Below are positions 24,403-31,640 of a stretch of DNA of 64,000 nucleotides, one piece after another (the first letter of the stretch is position 1; each line of letters opens with the position of its first letter). Where the stretch lies: NCBI GenBank assembly GCA_963740525.1, contig CAVUEG010000006.1, positions 620,001 to 684,000 on the forward strand, given 5' to 3'. The stretch is from CAVUEG01 sp963740525. Its GTDB lineage: Bacteria; Actinomycetota; Actinomycetes; Propionibacteriales; Nocardioidaceae. Position numbers and translations under genes: made by a program. The notes under the pieces were generated by a model, which worked only from the letters and a program-made list of their open reading frames with translations, was not told the origin of the DNA and ran no database searches.

Positions 24403-24841
24403 CTACGCAGGAGCAGAGGACCGACCCTCCGGCCGGACTCCCGTGGCCACGGCGACGCCCTGCGGGTTGGCGCACGGCACGAAGCACCGGGTCTCCAAGC
24501 AGCAGGTCGACAGGCAGACCGTGCCATTGGCGCAGTCACTGTCCGTCGAGCACAACGGGTTGTCACAGAAGGTCGGCACCGCGCACACGCACCCACTGCC
24601 GTCCACCCTCGCCGAGCAGAAGCACCCTCCTCCACACTGCACCTGGCCAGTGCACGTGTCGTTCGGCAGGCCACAGCTGCGACAGCCGCCCGCCGGCGAC
24701 CCGACGGCGTAGCGCCTTGCTGGCCAGACTGGTCACCATCGGCGTGCTCCACGCCGCAACCCCAGCCCCCACGATGCCGGCCCGCTTGATCAGCGACCGA
24801 CGGTTCAGCCCCCCCGGCGCACCGGGCTCGATCTCCTCCAT
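24403..24841 (-). pseudogene. Tat-signal cysteine-rich protein, paralog 3 (one extra base)
   Basis: The leader frame from 24841 is identical to the other two paralogs up to SLASKA, then shifts. The mature part continues in another frame (AYAVGS, then 16 cysteines including CRSCGLPNDTCTG and CLSTCCLETRCFVPC). Against paralog 2 the plus strand reads GTAGCGCC instead of GTACGCC, so one surplus G at about 24712 causes the break, right at the leader cleavage site. Corrected length is 145 residues. Because the 16 cysteines are kept downstream, I favour a sequence error or very recent mutation. The promoter module at 24943-24977 is shared with the divergent subtilase gene. Confidence 0.8.
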
Positions 24842-24942
24842 GAGGTTCTCCTCAGGTCCTGCGACGAGGCCCTCCCCCGTCGAACCCCCTCAGACTGCCT
24901 CCCGCGAGATCGCACCGGAATCGGAAGCCCGCCGTAATTTCA

Positions 24943-24977
24943 CTCACCCCGAACCGCCATGACGTAGGAAAGCTACG
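24943..24977. promoter_or_regulatory. Conserved module between Cys-rich gene 3 and the subtilase
   Basis: CTCACCCC at 24943-24950, 12 bases, then CGTAGGAAAGCTACG at 24963-24977 (one mismatch in the palindrome). It is about 122 bases from the Cys-rich gene 3 start and about 105 bases from the divergent protease start, so one operator could serve both. Confidence 0.7.
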
Positions 24978-25082
24978 CAGAAACAACGAGGCGAGCGCAC
25001 CGGCGGGATGGTTGACTCGCGTGAGGGTGCAGCGACTTGCCCAGCGGGCAGGATCGCTGCGGGAAGCATCGGGGGCACCACG

Positions 25083-28000
25083 ATGGGGACCAGCGTGTGG
25101 AGGACCGCCGCGGCCGCTTGCGCGGCGGTGTTGTGCGTGCTTCCCGCCGGTGCGCCTGCGAACGCCACGTCACAGCAGGCGACGCGGAGGTACATCGTGC
25201 TCCTGCAGCCGCACAGCAACCCGGCTGTGGCCGCCGCACAGCAGGGGAAGAAGGTCGGACGGGTCGCCGGGCGGCTCTTCAGCCATGCACTCTCGGGCTA
25301 CACGATGTCGATGAGCGCCGCCGACGCCGCCGTGATCCGTAGGTCGCCCGGTGTCCTGAGCGTCGAGGCCGACCGTCCCACCCACGCCGTGGGCCAACAG
25401 CTCGGCACCCACCTCGACCGAGTCTCCGCCCCCAGCGCCGCAGGCACGGTGGCCGACCCGAGTCTTGCGGACGGCGTTGACGACCGACGGGTGGACGTCG
25501 ACCTGGCGATCCTCGACAGCGGAGTCGCCGCCCATCCCGACCTCGAGGTCGTAGCCCGCGCCGACTGCACGGGCGGAGGCGCCTGTGTCTCGGGAACGGG
25601 GACGGACTTCTTCGGCCACGGCACGCACGTGGCCGGGATCGCGGCGGCCATCGACAACGGTTTCGGTGTCGTCGGCGTCGCACCCGGCGCCCGGATCTGG
25701 TCGGTCAAGGTGCTCGGCGACGGCGGCTCCGGCATGCTGTCCTGGCTGATCGCGGGGATGGACTGGGTCACCTCCCGCGGCGGGGTGATCGACGTCGCCA
25801 ACGTCAGCATCGGCTGCGGCTGCGTGAGCGCCGCGACGGACGCGGCTCTGTCGGGCTCGGTCGCCGCGGGCGTCGCGTACGCCGTCGCCGCAGGCAACGA
25901 CCACCGCGACGCGACGCCGTTCGCCATCAGTGGGAACCCGGACGCGATCACGGTCTCGGCACTCGCCGACTTCGACGGTGTCTCGGGCGGCCTGGGCTCC
26001 CCGACGTGCCGAGCCGACCAGGACGACACTCTGGCCGATTTCAGCAACTGGGGAGCCTCCGTCGACCTCACCGCTCCCGGAGCCTGTCTCACCTCGACCT
26101 ACCCCGGGCCGGGCTACGCGGTCCTCAGCGGGACCAGCATGGCTTCCCCCGTGGTCGCCGGCGCTGCTGCGCTGCTGGCCAGCGATCCCGCATACCGCGG
26201 CAGCCCGACAGCCATCCGGCAGCGCCTCCTGGCCGATGGGAACCAGGCCTGGACCGACGACTCCGGCGACGGTGTCCAGGAGCCTCTGGTGGACGTGAGC
26301 TCGATCGCTCCTCGGACTCTGCCGGCCGCCTCGCCTCCGGGCGTTCGAGTCACCGACCCGTGGGTCGTCGAAGGGGCCAACGGATCAGTGGCGAGGTTCA
26401 CCGTCTCGACCGACCGACCCCTCGTCGGTGGGGAGTACGCCGAGGTCAGCGCCGCGACCAAGGGAGGTTCGGCCACGGCCGGGAAGGACTTCACGACCCT
26501 TGTCTCGACGAAGATCCAGCTCACCCCCGGCCACGACTCCCAGACCATCGACGTGCCGGTGACCGCCGACAGCGTGCCGGAGTCGACGGAGACGTTCTAC
26601 CTCGACCTGAGCGAGCCACTCGGCGGAGACATCGTGGACTCGCGGGGAACCGCGACGATCACGGACTCGGGCGGGCCGCTGACCCTGTCGGTGGGCGACA
26701 CCACGGTGCCCGAGCCGGCCTCGGGGAATGGGACCGCGACGGTACGTCTGACACTCTCCGCTCCAGTGCCCGCCGGCCAGAAGGTGACCACGAAGGTGAG
26801 CACCAAGAACGGCACCGCAGTGGCCGGCCAGGACTTCACCGCAGTGCCAGCGACCACCTACACGTTCACGGCCGGCCAGCAGGCCGCGACTGTTCCAGTC
26901 ACGATCCTCGGAGATGCGCTCACCGAAGGCGACGAGGCCTTCTCCGTGAAGGTGGCCGGCACGAAGGGGGCGACCAACGCCGATGCCACCGGGACCGTGA
27001 CCGTCCTCGACGACGAACCGGTCCGGCAGCTGTCCGTGTCCGACGCCTGGGTCGCAGAGGGCGACGCCGGCTCGACTCCGGCGAGCTTCACCCTCCGGCT
27101 GTCGACTCCACCGGATCCAGGCCAGAGCGTGTCGGTCTCGGTCAAGACCGCCAACGGCAAGGCCCGGGCCGGCACCGACTATGTGGCGGTGCCGAAGACC
27201 ACGGTGACCTTCGGCCCCGGGACCACAGAACAGGTCGTCCAGGTCGCGGTGCTCGGCGACACCGTCGCAGAGACCAACGAGACCTACACGCTGAAGCTGA
27301 CCGCACCGGTGAACACCTCGCTCGTCGACGCCACCGGGCTCGGGACCATCGCCGACGACGACACCCATGCCCCCGACCCGGCTCCACGTACGGTGTCGAT
27401 CTCCGACGAGCGCCTCGTCGAGTCCGGTTTCGGAAGTCGCACCGGCCAGGTGGAGCTCACGCTGTCCGCACCGGTCGCCACAGGCTCCGCCGTGGTCACC
27501 GTGATGTCGAGCGATGGCACGGCAACCGCAGGCCAGGACTACCTCGTGGTGCCGAAGACGACGGTCACCTTCGGGCCGGGCGAGACGGCCAAGGCCGTCG
27601 CGGTCGCCGCGTTGGACGACTCCCTGCCCGAGCCGATCGAGGCGTTCCAGCTGGCCGTGACCTCCAAGGACGTGGCCGTGGCCGACCCCGAGTCCACCGT
27701 GTCGGTGGTGAGTGACGAGGGCCCGATCTCGGCGTCCGCCGGCCCCGTCTGGTTCCCAGAGAGTGATGCGGGCACCTCCCCGGCACTTGTCCCGATCCAG
27801 CTGTCCGAGGCGCCCGGGCCGGGCCAGTCGGTCTCCGTCGTCGCGACGACGACGCAGGGAACCGCGTCGTCTGGGGCCGACTTCACCAACCCTTCCCCCA
27901 CTGTGGTGGCCTTCGGCCCCGGGCAGTCGGTCCAGAACCTGGCCGTGCCCGTCGTCGCAGATGCCCTGCATGAGGGCGATGAGACGTTCACCGTCAAGCT

Positions 28001-28409
28001 CTCCACCCCAGTCGGGGTCGAGGTCGCGTCTGCCCAGAGCACGGTGACGATCGTCGATGACGAAGGCCCCATCTCTGCGTGGGTCGACGACCCTCGTGCG
28101 AGCGAGGACTCCGGCCAGCTCAGATTCACCGTGACGCTCGACGTCGCACCGGCCCCCGGCCAGATCACCTCCCTCACCGCAGCCACGACGTACGGCGGCA
28201 CGGCGACCGCAGGTTCCGACTACACCTCGACCGGGCCGGTCCTGCTCACCTTCGGCCCCGGCACCAGGACCATGACGGTGACCGTGGCTCTCGCACCCGA
28301 TGCGGTGTTCGAGCCGGACGAGTCGGTGCTGGTCACGCTCAGCGCGCCCTCGCAAGGTCTCTCGATCGCGGACTCCGTCGGCACGGGATGGGTGGCCAAT
28401 GACGACTGA
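25083..28409 (+). CDS. Secreted subtilisin-like protease with six Calx-beta-type repeats
   Basis: An 1108-residue exported protein. Domains in order: Sec signal peptide (about 1-28), I9-type propeptide (36-105, RRYIVLLQPHSNP), S8 catalytic domain with Asp-145 (LAILDSGVAAHPDL), His-179 (FFGHGTHVAG) and Ser-352 (LSGTSMASPVVAG), then six repeats of about 110 residues of the Calx-beta kind (pattern TAGxDFT...VTFGPG...V.VxxDxxxExxE.F.xxLS). No membrane anchor or sortase signal follows. The ATG at 25083 begins the signal peptide; the frame is open 75 bases further upstream. It shares an operator with Cys-rich gene 3, so it may process or act with those proteins (inference). It overlaps the next gene by 11 bases. 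Confidence 0.88.
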   Translation: MGTSVWRTAAAACAAVLCVLPAGAPANATSQQATRRYIVLLQPHSNPAVAAAQQGKKVGRVAGRLFSHALSGYTMSMSAADAAVIRRSPGVLSVEADRPTHAVGQQLGTHLDRVSAPSAAGTVADPSLADGVDDRRVDVDLAILDSGVAAHPDLEVVARADCTGGGACVSGTGTDFFGHGTHVAGIAAAIDNGFGVVGVAPGARIWSVKVLGDGGSGMLSWLIAGMDWVTSRGGVIDVANVSIGCGCVSAATDAALSGSVAAGVAYAVAAGNDHRDATPFAISGNPDAITVSALADFDGVSGGLGSPTCRADQDDTLADFSNWGASVDLTAPGACLTSTYPGPGYAVLSGTSMASPVVAGAAALLASDPAYRGSPTAIRQRLLADGNQAWTDDSGDGVQEPLVDVSSIAPRTLPAASPPGVRVTDPWVVEGANGSVARFTVSTDRPLVGGEYAEVSAATKGGSATAGKDFTTLVSTKIQLTPGHDSQTIDVPVTADSVPESTETFYLDLSEPLGGDIVDSRGTATITDSGGPLTLSVGDTTVPEPASGNGTATVRLTLSAPVPAGQKVTTKVSTKNGTAVAGQDFTAVPATTYTFTAGQQAATVPVTILGDALTEGDEAFSVKVAGTKGATNADATGTVTVLDDEPVRQLSVSDAWVAEGDAGSTPASFTLRLSTPPDPGQSVSVSVKTANGKARAGTDYVAVPKTTVTFGPGTTEQVVQVAVLGDTVAETNETYTLKLTAPVNTSLVDATGLGTIADDDTHAPDPAPRTVSISDERLVESGFGSRTGQVELTLSAPVATGSAVVTVMSSDGTATAGQDYLVVPKTTVTFGPGETAKAVAVAALDDSLPEPIEAFQLAVTSKDVAVADPESTVSVVSDEGPISASAGPVWFPESDAGTSPALVPIQLSEAPGPGQSVSVVATTTQGTASSGADFTNPSPTVVAFGPGQSVQNLAVPVVADALHEGDETFTVKLSTPVGVEVASAQSTVTIVDDEGPISAWVDDPRASEDSGQLRFTVTLDVAPAPGQITSLTAATTYGGTATAGSDYTSTGPVLLTFGPGTRTMTVTVALAPDAVFEPDESVLVTLSAPSQGLSIADSVGTGWVANDD

Positions 28410-29559
28410 GCTCGCGAGCGTGGCCCCGGTGCCAACCGGCGCCCAACGCCCCCGCATGCCGTTCCGGGACTGGCTCGTGGCCATCGGGGGCACCGGGCTT
28501 CCCCGGAGGGTCCCCGCGCTACCGCCTCAGCCGCTCGGGGAACGCGCCTGGAGCGACCTGAGGCTGGCGATCCGCTACCAGCGGTTGACCGGCCTGGCCG
28601 TCCAGGCGGCCGACGCCGGTGAGCTTCCAGCCACGCCGGCCCAGCGCGAAGAGCTGGTGGAGGAACACGTCGAGGAGATGGCCCATGCCGTCCGGCTCGA
28701 GCAGCACATCGTGCGGCTCTCGGAGATCCTGGACGACCATGCCATCCGGTTCGTGGTGCTCAAGGGAAGTGCCGTCGCCCACCTGGACTATCCGGATCCC
28801 GCACTCAGGTCCTTCGCCGATGTCGACATCCTGTTCCGCCCCGACGACCTCGACCGGGCTCTGGAGGTGCTGACCCGCAACGGCTATCCGCGCTTCACAC
28901 CGCCACCGGTTGCCGAGTTCGACCGCAAGTACGGCAAGGGCGCCACGCTCCTGTCGCAGGACAACTACGAGATCGACGTGCACCGAACGTTCGCGATGGG
29001 GCCGTACGCGCACACGGTCGACCCGGGCGACCTGTGGGAGGGAGTGACGCCCTTCCACATCGCCGGCCGTGACTGCTTCGCACTCGGGACCGAGCAGCGG
29101 CTGCTGCACGGCTGCTTCCACGCCGTCGTCGGGAACCCCCACGACCGGATCCAGCCGCGGCGCGACGTCGCCGAGATGTTCCTCTACGGCAGCTACGACT
29201 GCCAGCGACTGCTCGATCTGGCGGCTCGATGGCAGGCGCTCCCGGTGGTCGCCCGGGCACTCACCGAGACCTGGTCGATCCTCGGGATCGAGCCGGCCTC
29301 CCCCCTGATCAACTGGGCGCGCAGCCGTGTTCCCACTCGGCACGAGAGGCGCATCCTCTCCGTGTACGCCGAGGGCAGCAGCTACGCCACGAAGGCCCTG
29401 GCGTCGCTCTCTGTGATGTCGTGGCGGGACCGCGCTGCCTTCGTGCGAATGCTGGTTCTTCCCGAGCAGGAGTTCCTCGCATCGCACGGAGGCTCTCGCA
29501 CCCGCTGGGTCGCCCGGGGGGCCCTGCGGTCCATTCCCCACACCCGACACCGGAAGTAG
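28399..29559 (+). CDS. Nucleotidyltransferase-fold protein (NTP_transf_5 type)
   Basis: The 386-residue protein has the family core FVVLKGSAVAHLDYPDPALR followed by SFADVDILF, with the metal-binding Asp pair, then YEIDVH. Relatives accompany PqqD and HprK-like genes in some lasso-peptide clusters and other uncharacterised loci; the transferred group is generally unknown. The start overlaps the subtilase stop by 11 bases, and the next gene follows within 80 bases, so it belongs to the same transcript. An adenylyl- or similar transfer to a locus product is only inferred. Confidence 0.8.
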   Translation: MTTELASVAPVPTGAQRPRMPFRDWLVAIGGTGLPRRVPALPPQPLGERAWSDLRLAIRYQRLTGLAVQAADAGELPATPAQREELVEEHVEEMAHAVRLEQHIVRLSEILDDHAIRFVVLKGSAVAHLDYPDPALRSFADVDILFRPDDLDRALEVLTRNGYPRFTPPPVAEFDRKYGKGATLLSQDNYEIDVHRTFAMGPYAHTVDPGDLWEGVTPFHIAGRDCFALGTEQRLLHGCFHAVVGNPHDRIQPRRDVAEMFLYGSYDCQRLLDLAARWQALPVVARALTETWSILGIEPASPLINWARSRVPTRHERRILSVYAEGSSYATKALASLSVMSWRDRAAFVRMLVLPEQEFLASHGGSRTRWVARGALRSIPHTRHRK

Positions 29560-29637
29560 AGTGTGAGGCGCACAACGCGCGGGTCCGATGGTCGACCGAC
29601 CGGGCCCGGCATGAGGTCGGAGGGGGAGGACGGTCGA

Positions 29638-30273
29638 ATGACAGGGTGGACAGAAGACGCGACGTCCCGGGTAGGGATCGTCGCCACCGCCGGTCTCTTC
29701 CGCGACGTCCTGTTCAGCGCCGTCGACAAGCAGGGCCTCGACGCCGAGGTGCTTGAGATGGACGGCCTCGACTCCTTCCCACCGGAAGCGGTCCTCGTGC
29801 TCGTCCTCGACGTCGACCCAGCCCCAGACGTCCTCGATGCATTCCTCTCGGCGGCCGTGACCGCGCGGCCGGCCTCCCGGGTACTGCTGCTCGTGGACCA
29901 GCCGGCCCGGCTCCCCGACCGCACGCTGGAGCGGCTCGGCGTGGCGGTGGCGAGCAGGATGGACAGCCTCGAAAGCGTCCTGGCCGCCATCAAGGGCCTG
30001 GCCGACGGACGCAACCGCCCCATGGTCCCGGAACCACGCGAGCACAACGGTCAGGTCTCGCTGACCACACGCGAGAAGGAGGTCCTCGCGATGGTCGCCG
30101 AGGGCCTCAGCGACGAGGCCGTCGCCACCCGCATGGAGATCTCCGTGCACACGGTCCGGTCGCACCTCCAGAGCGTGCGCACGAAGCTCCACGTGAGCAG
30201 CCGGTTCGCCGCGGTCTCGGTCGCGCGTCAGTCCGGCGTACTGCACGCAACACCGCACGGAAGCCTCAGCTGA
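29638..30273 (+). CDS. LuxR-type regulator with degenerate receiver domain
   Basis: A 211-residue protein. The C-terminus has a clear LuxR helix-turn-helix (LTTREKEVLAMVAEGLSDEA, then HTVRSHLQSVRTKLHVSSR). The N-terminal 120 residues have the length and alternating pattern of a receiver, but lack the acidic pair and the conserved Lys, so phosphorylation is doubtful. The ATG is chosen for GGAGG eight bases upstream. It may bind the CGTAGGAAACCTACG-type palindromes of this locus (inference). No kinase is adjacent. Confidence 0.82.
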   Translation: MTGWTEDATSRVGIVATAGLFRDVLFSAVDKQGLDAEVLEMDGLDSFPPEAVLVLVLDVDPAPDVLDAFLSAAVTARPASRVLLLVDQPARLPDRTLERLGVAVASRMDSLESVLAAIKGLADGRNRPMVPEPREHNGQVSLTTREKEVLAMVAEGLSDEAVATRMEISVHTVRSHLQSVRTKLHVSSRFAAVSVARQSGVLHATPHGSLS

Positions 30274-30275
30274 GC

Positions 30276-30947
30276 ATGGAGCGGCCGACGGTCCTGCTGG
30301 CACTGCGGAGTGCGTTGTTCGCCGATGCCCTGGCCGAGGCTCTCTCCGAGGCGGCCCTCGATGTCGTCGGGCGCGCGCAGGACCTCGAGTCGGCACTGGA
30401 GGAGGCTCGACGGCTCGACCCGGCGGCCGCCGTGGTCTCAGCGGACCTCCCAGGCGGGGGTCTCGCGACCTGTGCCGGCCTGATGAAGGACGAGAACCTC
30501 AGGACCATGACGATGATGATCGGCGACCCCGGCTCGGCCGAGGAGATGATGGCAGCCCTCGAGGCCGGGGCTCTGGGCTATGCCACCTCGAGCACCAGCC
30601 TCACCGACCTCGTGGCCGATCTCTGCGGCGTCGTGAACGGAGAGGCCCGCGTCCCTCGCCTGATGCTGGGCGGACTCCTCCGCGGCCTCGTCGCGCGTGA
30701 GCGCAAGGGCAGCGAGATGATCGACCGGTACGCCGCCCTCAGCAAGCGTGAGCGCCAGACCCTCGGCCTGCTGGCCCGCGGCCACGACCACCTCCAGATC
30801 GCGGCCACCTTGTTCATCTCGCCGGAGACGGCGCGCACTCACATCCAGAACGTGCTCGGCAAGCTCGAGGTGCACTCGCGCCTCGAGGCGGCGGCACTGG
30901 CGCTGGAGAACGGCTGGGTCAACCTGGAAGCGACGGTGGAGACATGA
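30276..30947 (+). CDS. LuxR-type regulator, receiver-like N-terminus
   Basis: A 223-residue NarL-family protein whose receiver-like half keeps an Asp in AVVSADLPGGGL, but has LALRSALFAD where the acidic pair is expected, so it is probably an atypical receiver. The helix-turn-helix reads LSKRERQTLGLLARGHDHLQ and ETARTHIQNVLGKLEVHSR. It begins two bases after the other LuxR gene and overlaps the pqqD start by 4 bases. Two regulators in a row, without kinases, suggest joint control of the locus. Confidence 0.83.
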   Translation: MERPTVLLALRSALFADALAEALSEAALDVVGRAQDLESALEEARRLDPAAAVVSADLPGGGLATCAGLMKDENLRTMTMMIGDPGSAEEMMAALEAGALGYATSSTSLTDLVADLCGVVNGEARVPRLMLGGLLRGLVARERKGSEMIDRYAALSKRERQTLGLLARGHDHLQIAATLFISPETARTHIQNVLGKLEVHSRLEAAALALENGWVNLEATVET

Positions 30948-31243
30948 CCAAACCCTCGGGGCCGCAGCGGGTGGACGGCGTAGAGCTGCTTCACCGTGGG
31001 CGGAAGAGCTTCCTGATCGACGAACGGGAGCAGGCACTCAGCCTGAACAACACCGCCCTCGCGCTGTGGGAGCTGTGCGACGGAGTGACGACCGTTGACG
31101 AGATGGTGAACGCGATCGACAGTTTCTTCAACGCCGACCGTGACGTGATCCGGCACGACGTCGAGGCCACGCTTCGAGAGCTGGCGGACCTGGGGTTCAT
31201 CACCTGGTCGGGCTCGGAGGACCGGAGGACGAAGTCGTCATGA
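30944..31243 (+). CDS. PqqD family (peptide-chaperone-like) protein
   Basis: The 99-residue protein is a single PqqD-type winged-helix domain: VDGVELLHRGRKSFLIDERE, then ALSLNNTALALWELCDGVTT and ATLRELADLGFITWSG. Such domains bind leader peptides and present them to modifying enzymes. It is coupled to the LuxR gene upstream and the TfoX-like gene downstream by 4-base overlaps. A second PqqD domain is fused to thioredoxin at 21886-22653. Its candidate client is the common leader of the Cys-rich proteins, which awaits a binding test. Confidence 0.85.
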   Translation: MTKPSGPQRVDGVELLHRGRKSFLIDEREQALSLNNTALALWELCDGVTTVDEMVNAIDSFFNADRDVIRHDVEATLRELADLGFITWSGSEDRRTKSS

Positions 31244-31605
31244 AGATGCCGAAGCCCACCGACGCCGAGAAGGACGCGTTCCGCGCGCTCGTGCCGGACC
31301 ACCCGAGCGTCGAGGTCAAGCCGATGTTCGGCAACCTCGGGGCGTTCGTCAACGGCAACATGTTCGCGGGGCTGTTCGGCTCCGACCTCGGGGTGAAGCT
31401 CGCCGATGACGACCGGAGGGCGCTGGAGGCGGTCGCCGGCTCGGGTCCCTACGGGCCACCCGAGCGCCCGATGGGTGGCTACCTCTCGGTCCCCGCGTCC
31501 TGGGTGGACGAGCCCGCCGTCGCTGCGCCGTGGATCACGAAGGCCCTGGGGCACGTCGGGACGCTCCCACCCAAGGCCAGGAAGCCTCCGTCCAAGAAGC
31601 GCTGA
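31240..31605 (+). CDS. TfoX/Sxy N-terminal-domain protein
   Basis: The 121-residue protein has the TfoX N-terminal fold (VEVKPMFGNLGAFVNGNMFA, GLFGSDLGVKL, PMGGYLSVPASW). Stand-alone versions are frequent in actinobacteria, with no known link to competence. Its start overlaps the pqqD stop by 4 bases, so it is translated from the same message, although it may simply be the neighbouring housekeeping gene. It is convergent with egtD. Confidence 0.85.
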   Translation: MKMPKPTDAEKDAFRALVPDHPSVEVKPMFGNLGAFVNGNMFAGLFGSDLGVKLADDDRRALEAVAGSGPYGPPERPMGGYLSVPASWVDEPAVAAPWITKALGHVGTLPPKARKPPSKKR

Positions 31606-31640
31606 GTCCCTACGGCGTCTGGCCCTGACGGCTCGTCTCG

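Larger units (their letters stand above)
23661..24888. repeat. Tandem duplication spanning Cys-rich genes 2 and 3
   Basis: Unit one (23661-about 24215) and unit two (24347-about 24888) share the 3' hairpin, the coding sequence and about 45 bases of 5' leader. Leader regions are almost identical, while the mature coding part has diverged by substitutions and short indels that keep all 16 cysteines. Gene 1 shares only the leader half at this level of identity. Confidence 0.8.

Noticed and set aside
21260..24841. Cys-rich proteins as methylamine dehydrogenase light chains
   Set aside because: The Tat signal, high cysteine count and MauE/MauD neighbours are similar, but the cysteine spacing differs as far as I can recall, and no heavy-chain or other mau genes are present.
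25083..28409. Calx-beta repeat region as a DNA tandem repeat or CRISPR-like array
   Set aside because: The repeats are about 330 bases each and similar only at protein level; there is no short direct repeat with spacers.
28519..30396. A 625-codon minus-strand open frame antisense to the nucleotidyltransferase and LuxR genes
   Set aside because: Its composition is that of a high-GC antisense shadow, and both genes on the plus strand have clear domains.
18976..31243. A classical lasso-peptide cluster
   Set aside because: PqqD, HprK-like kinase and nucleotidyltransferase fit, but there is no asparagine-synthetase-like cyclase, no transglutaminase-like protease and no short precursor; the candidate precursors are long Tat-signal Cys-rich proteins.
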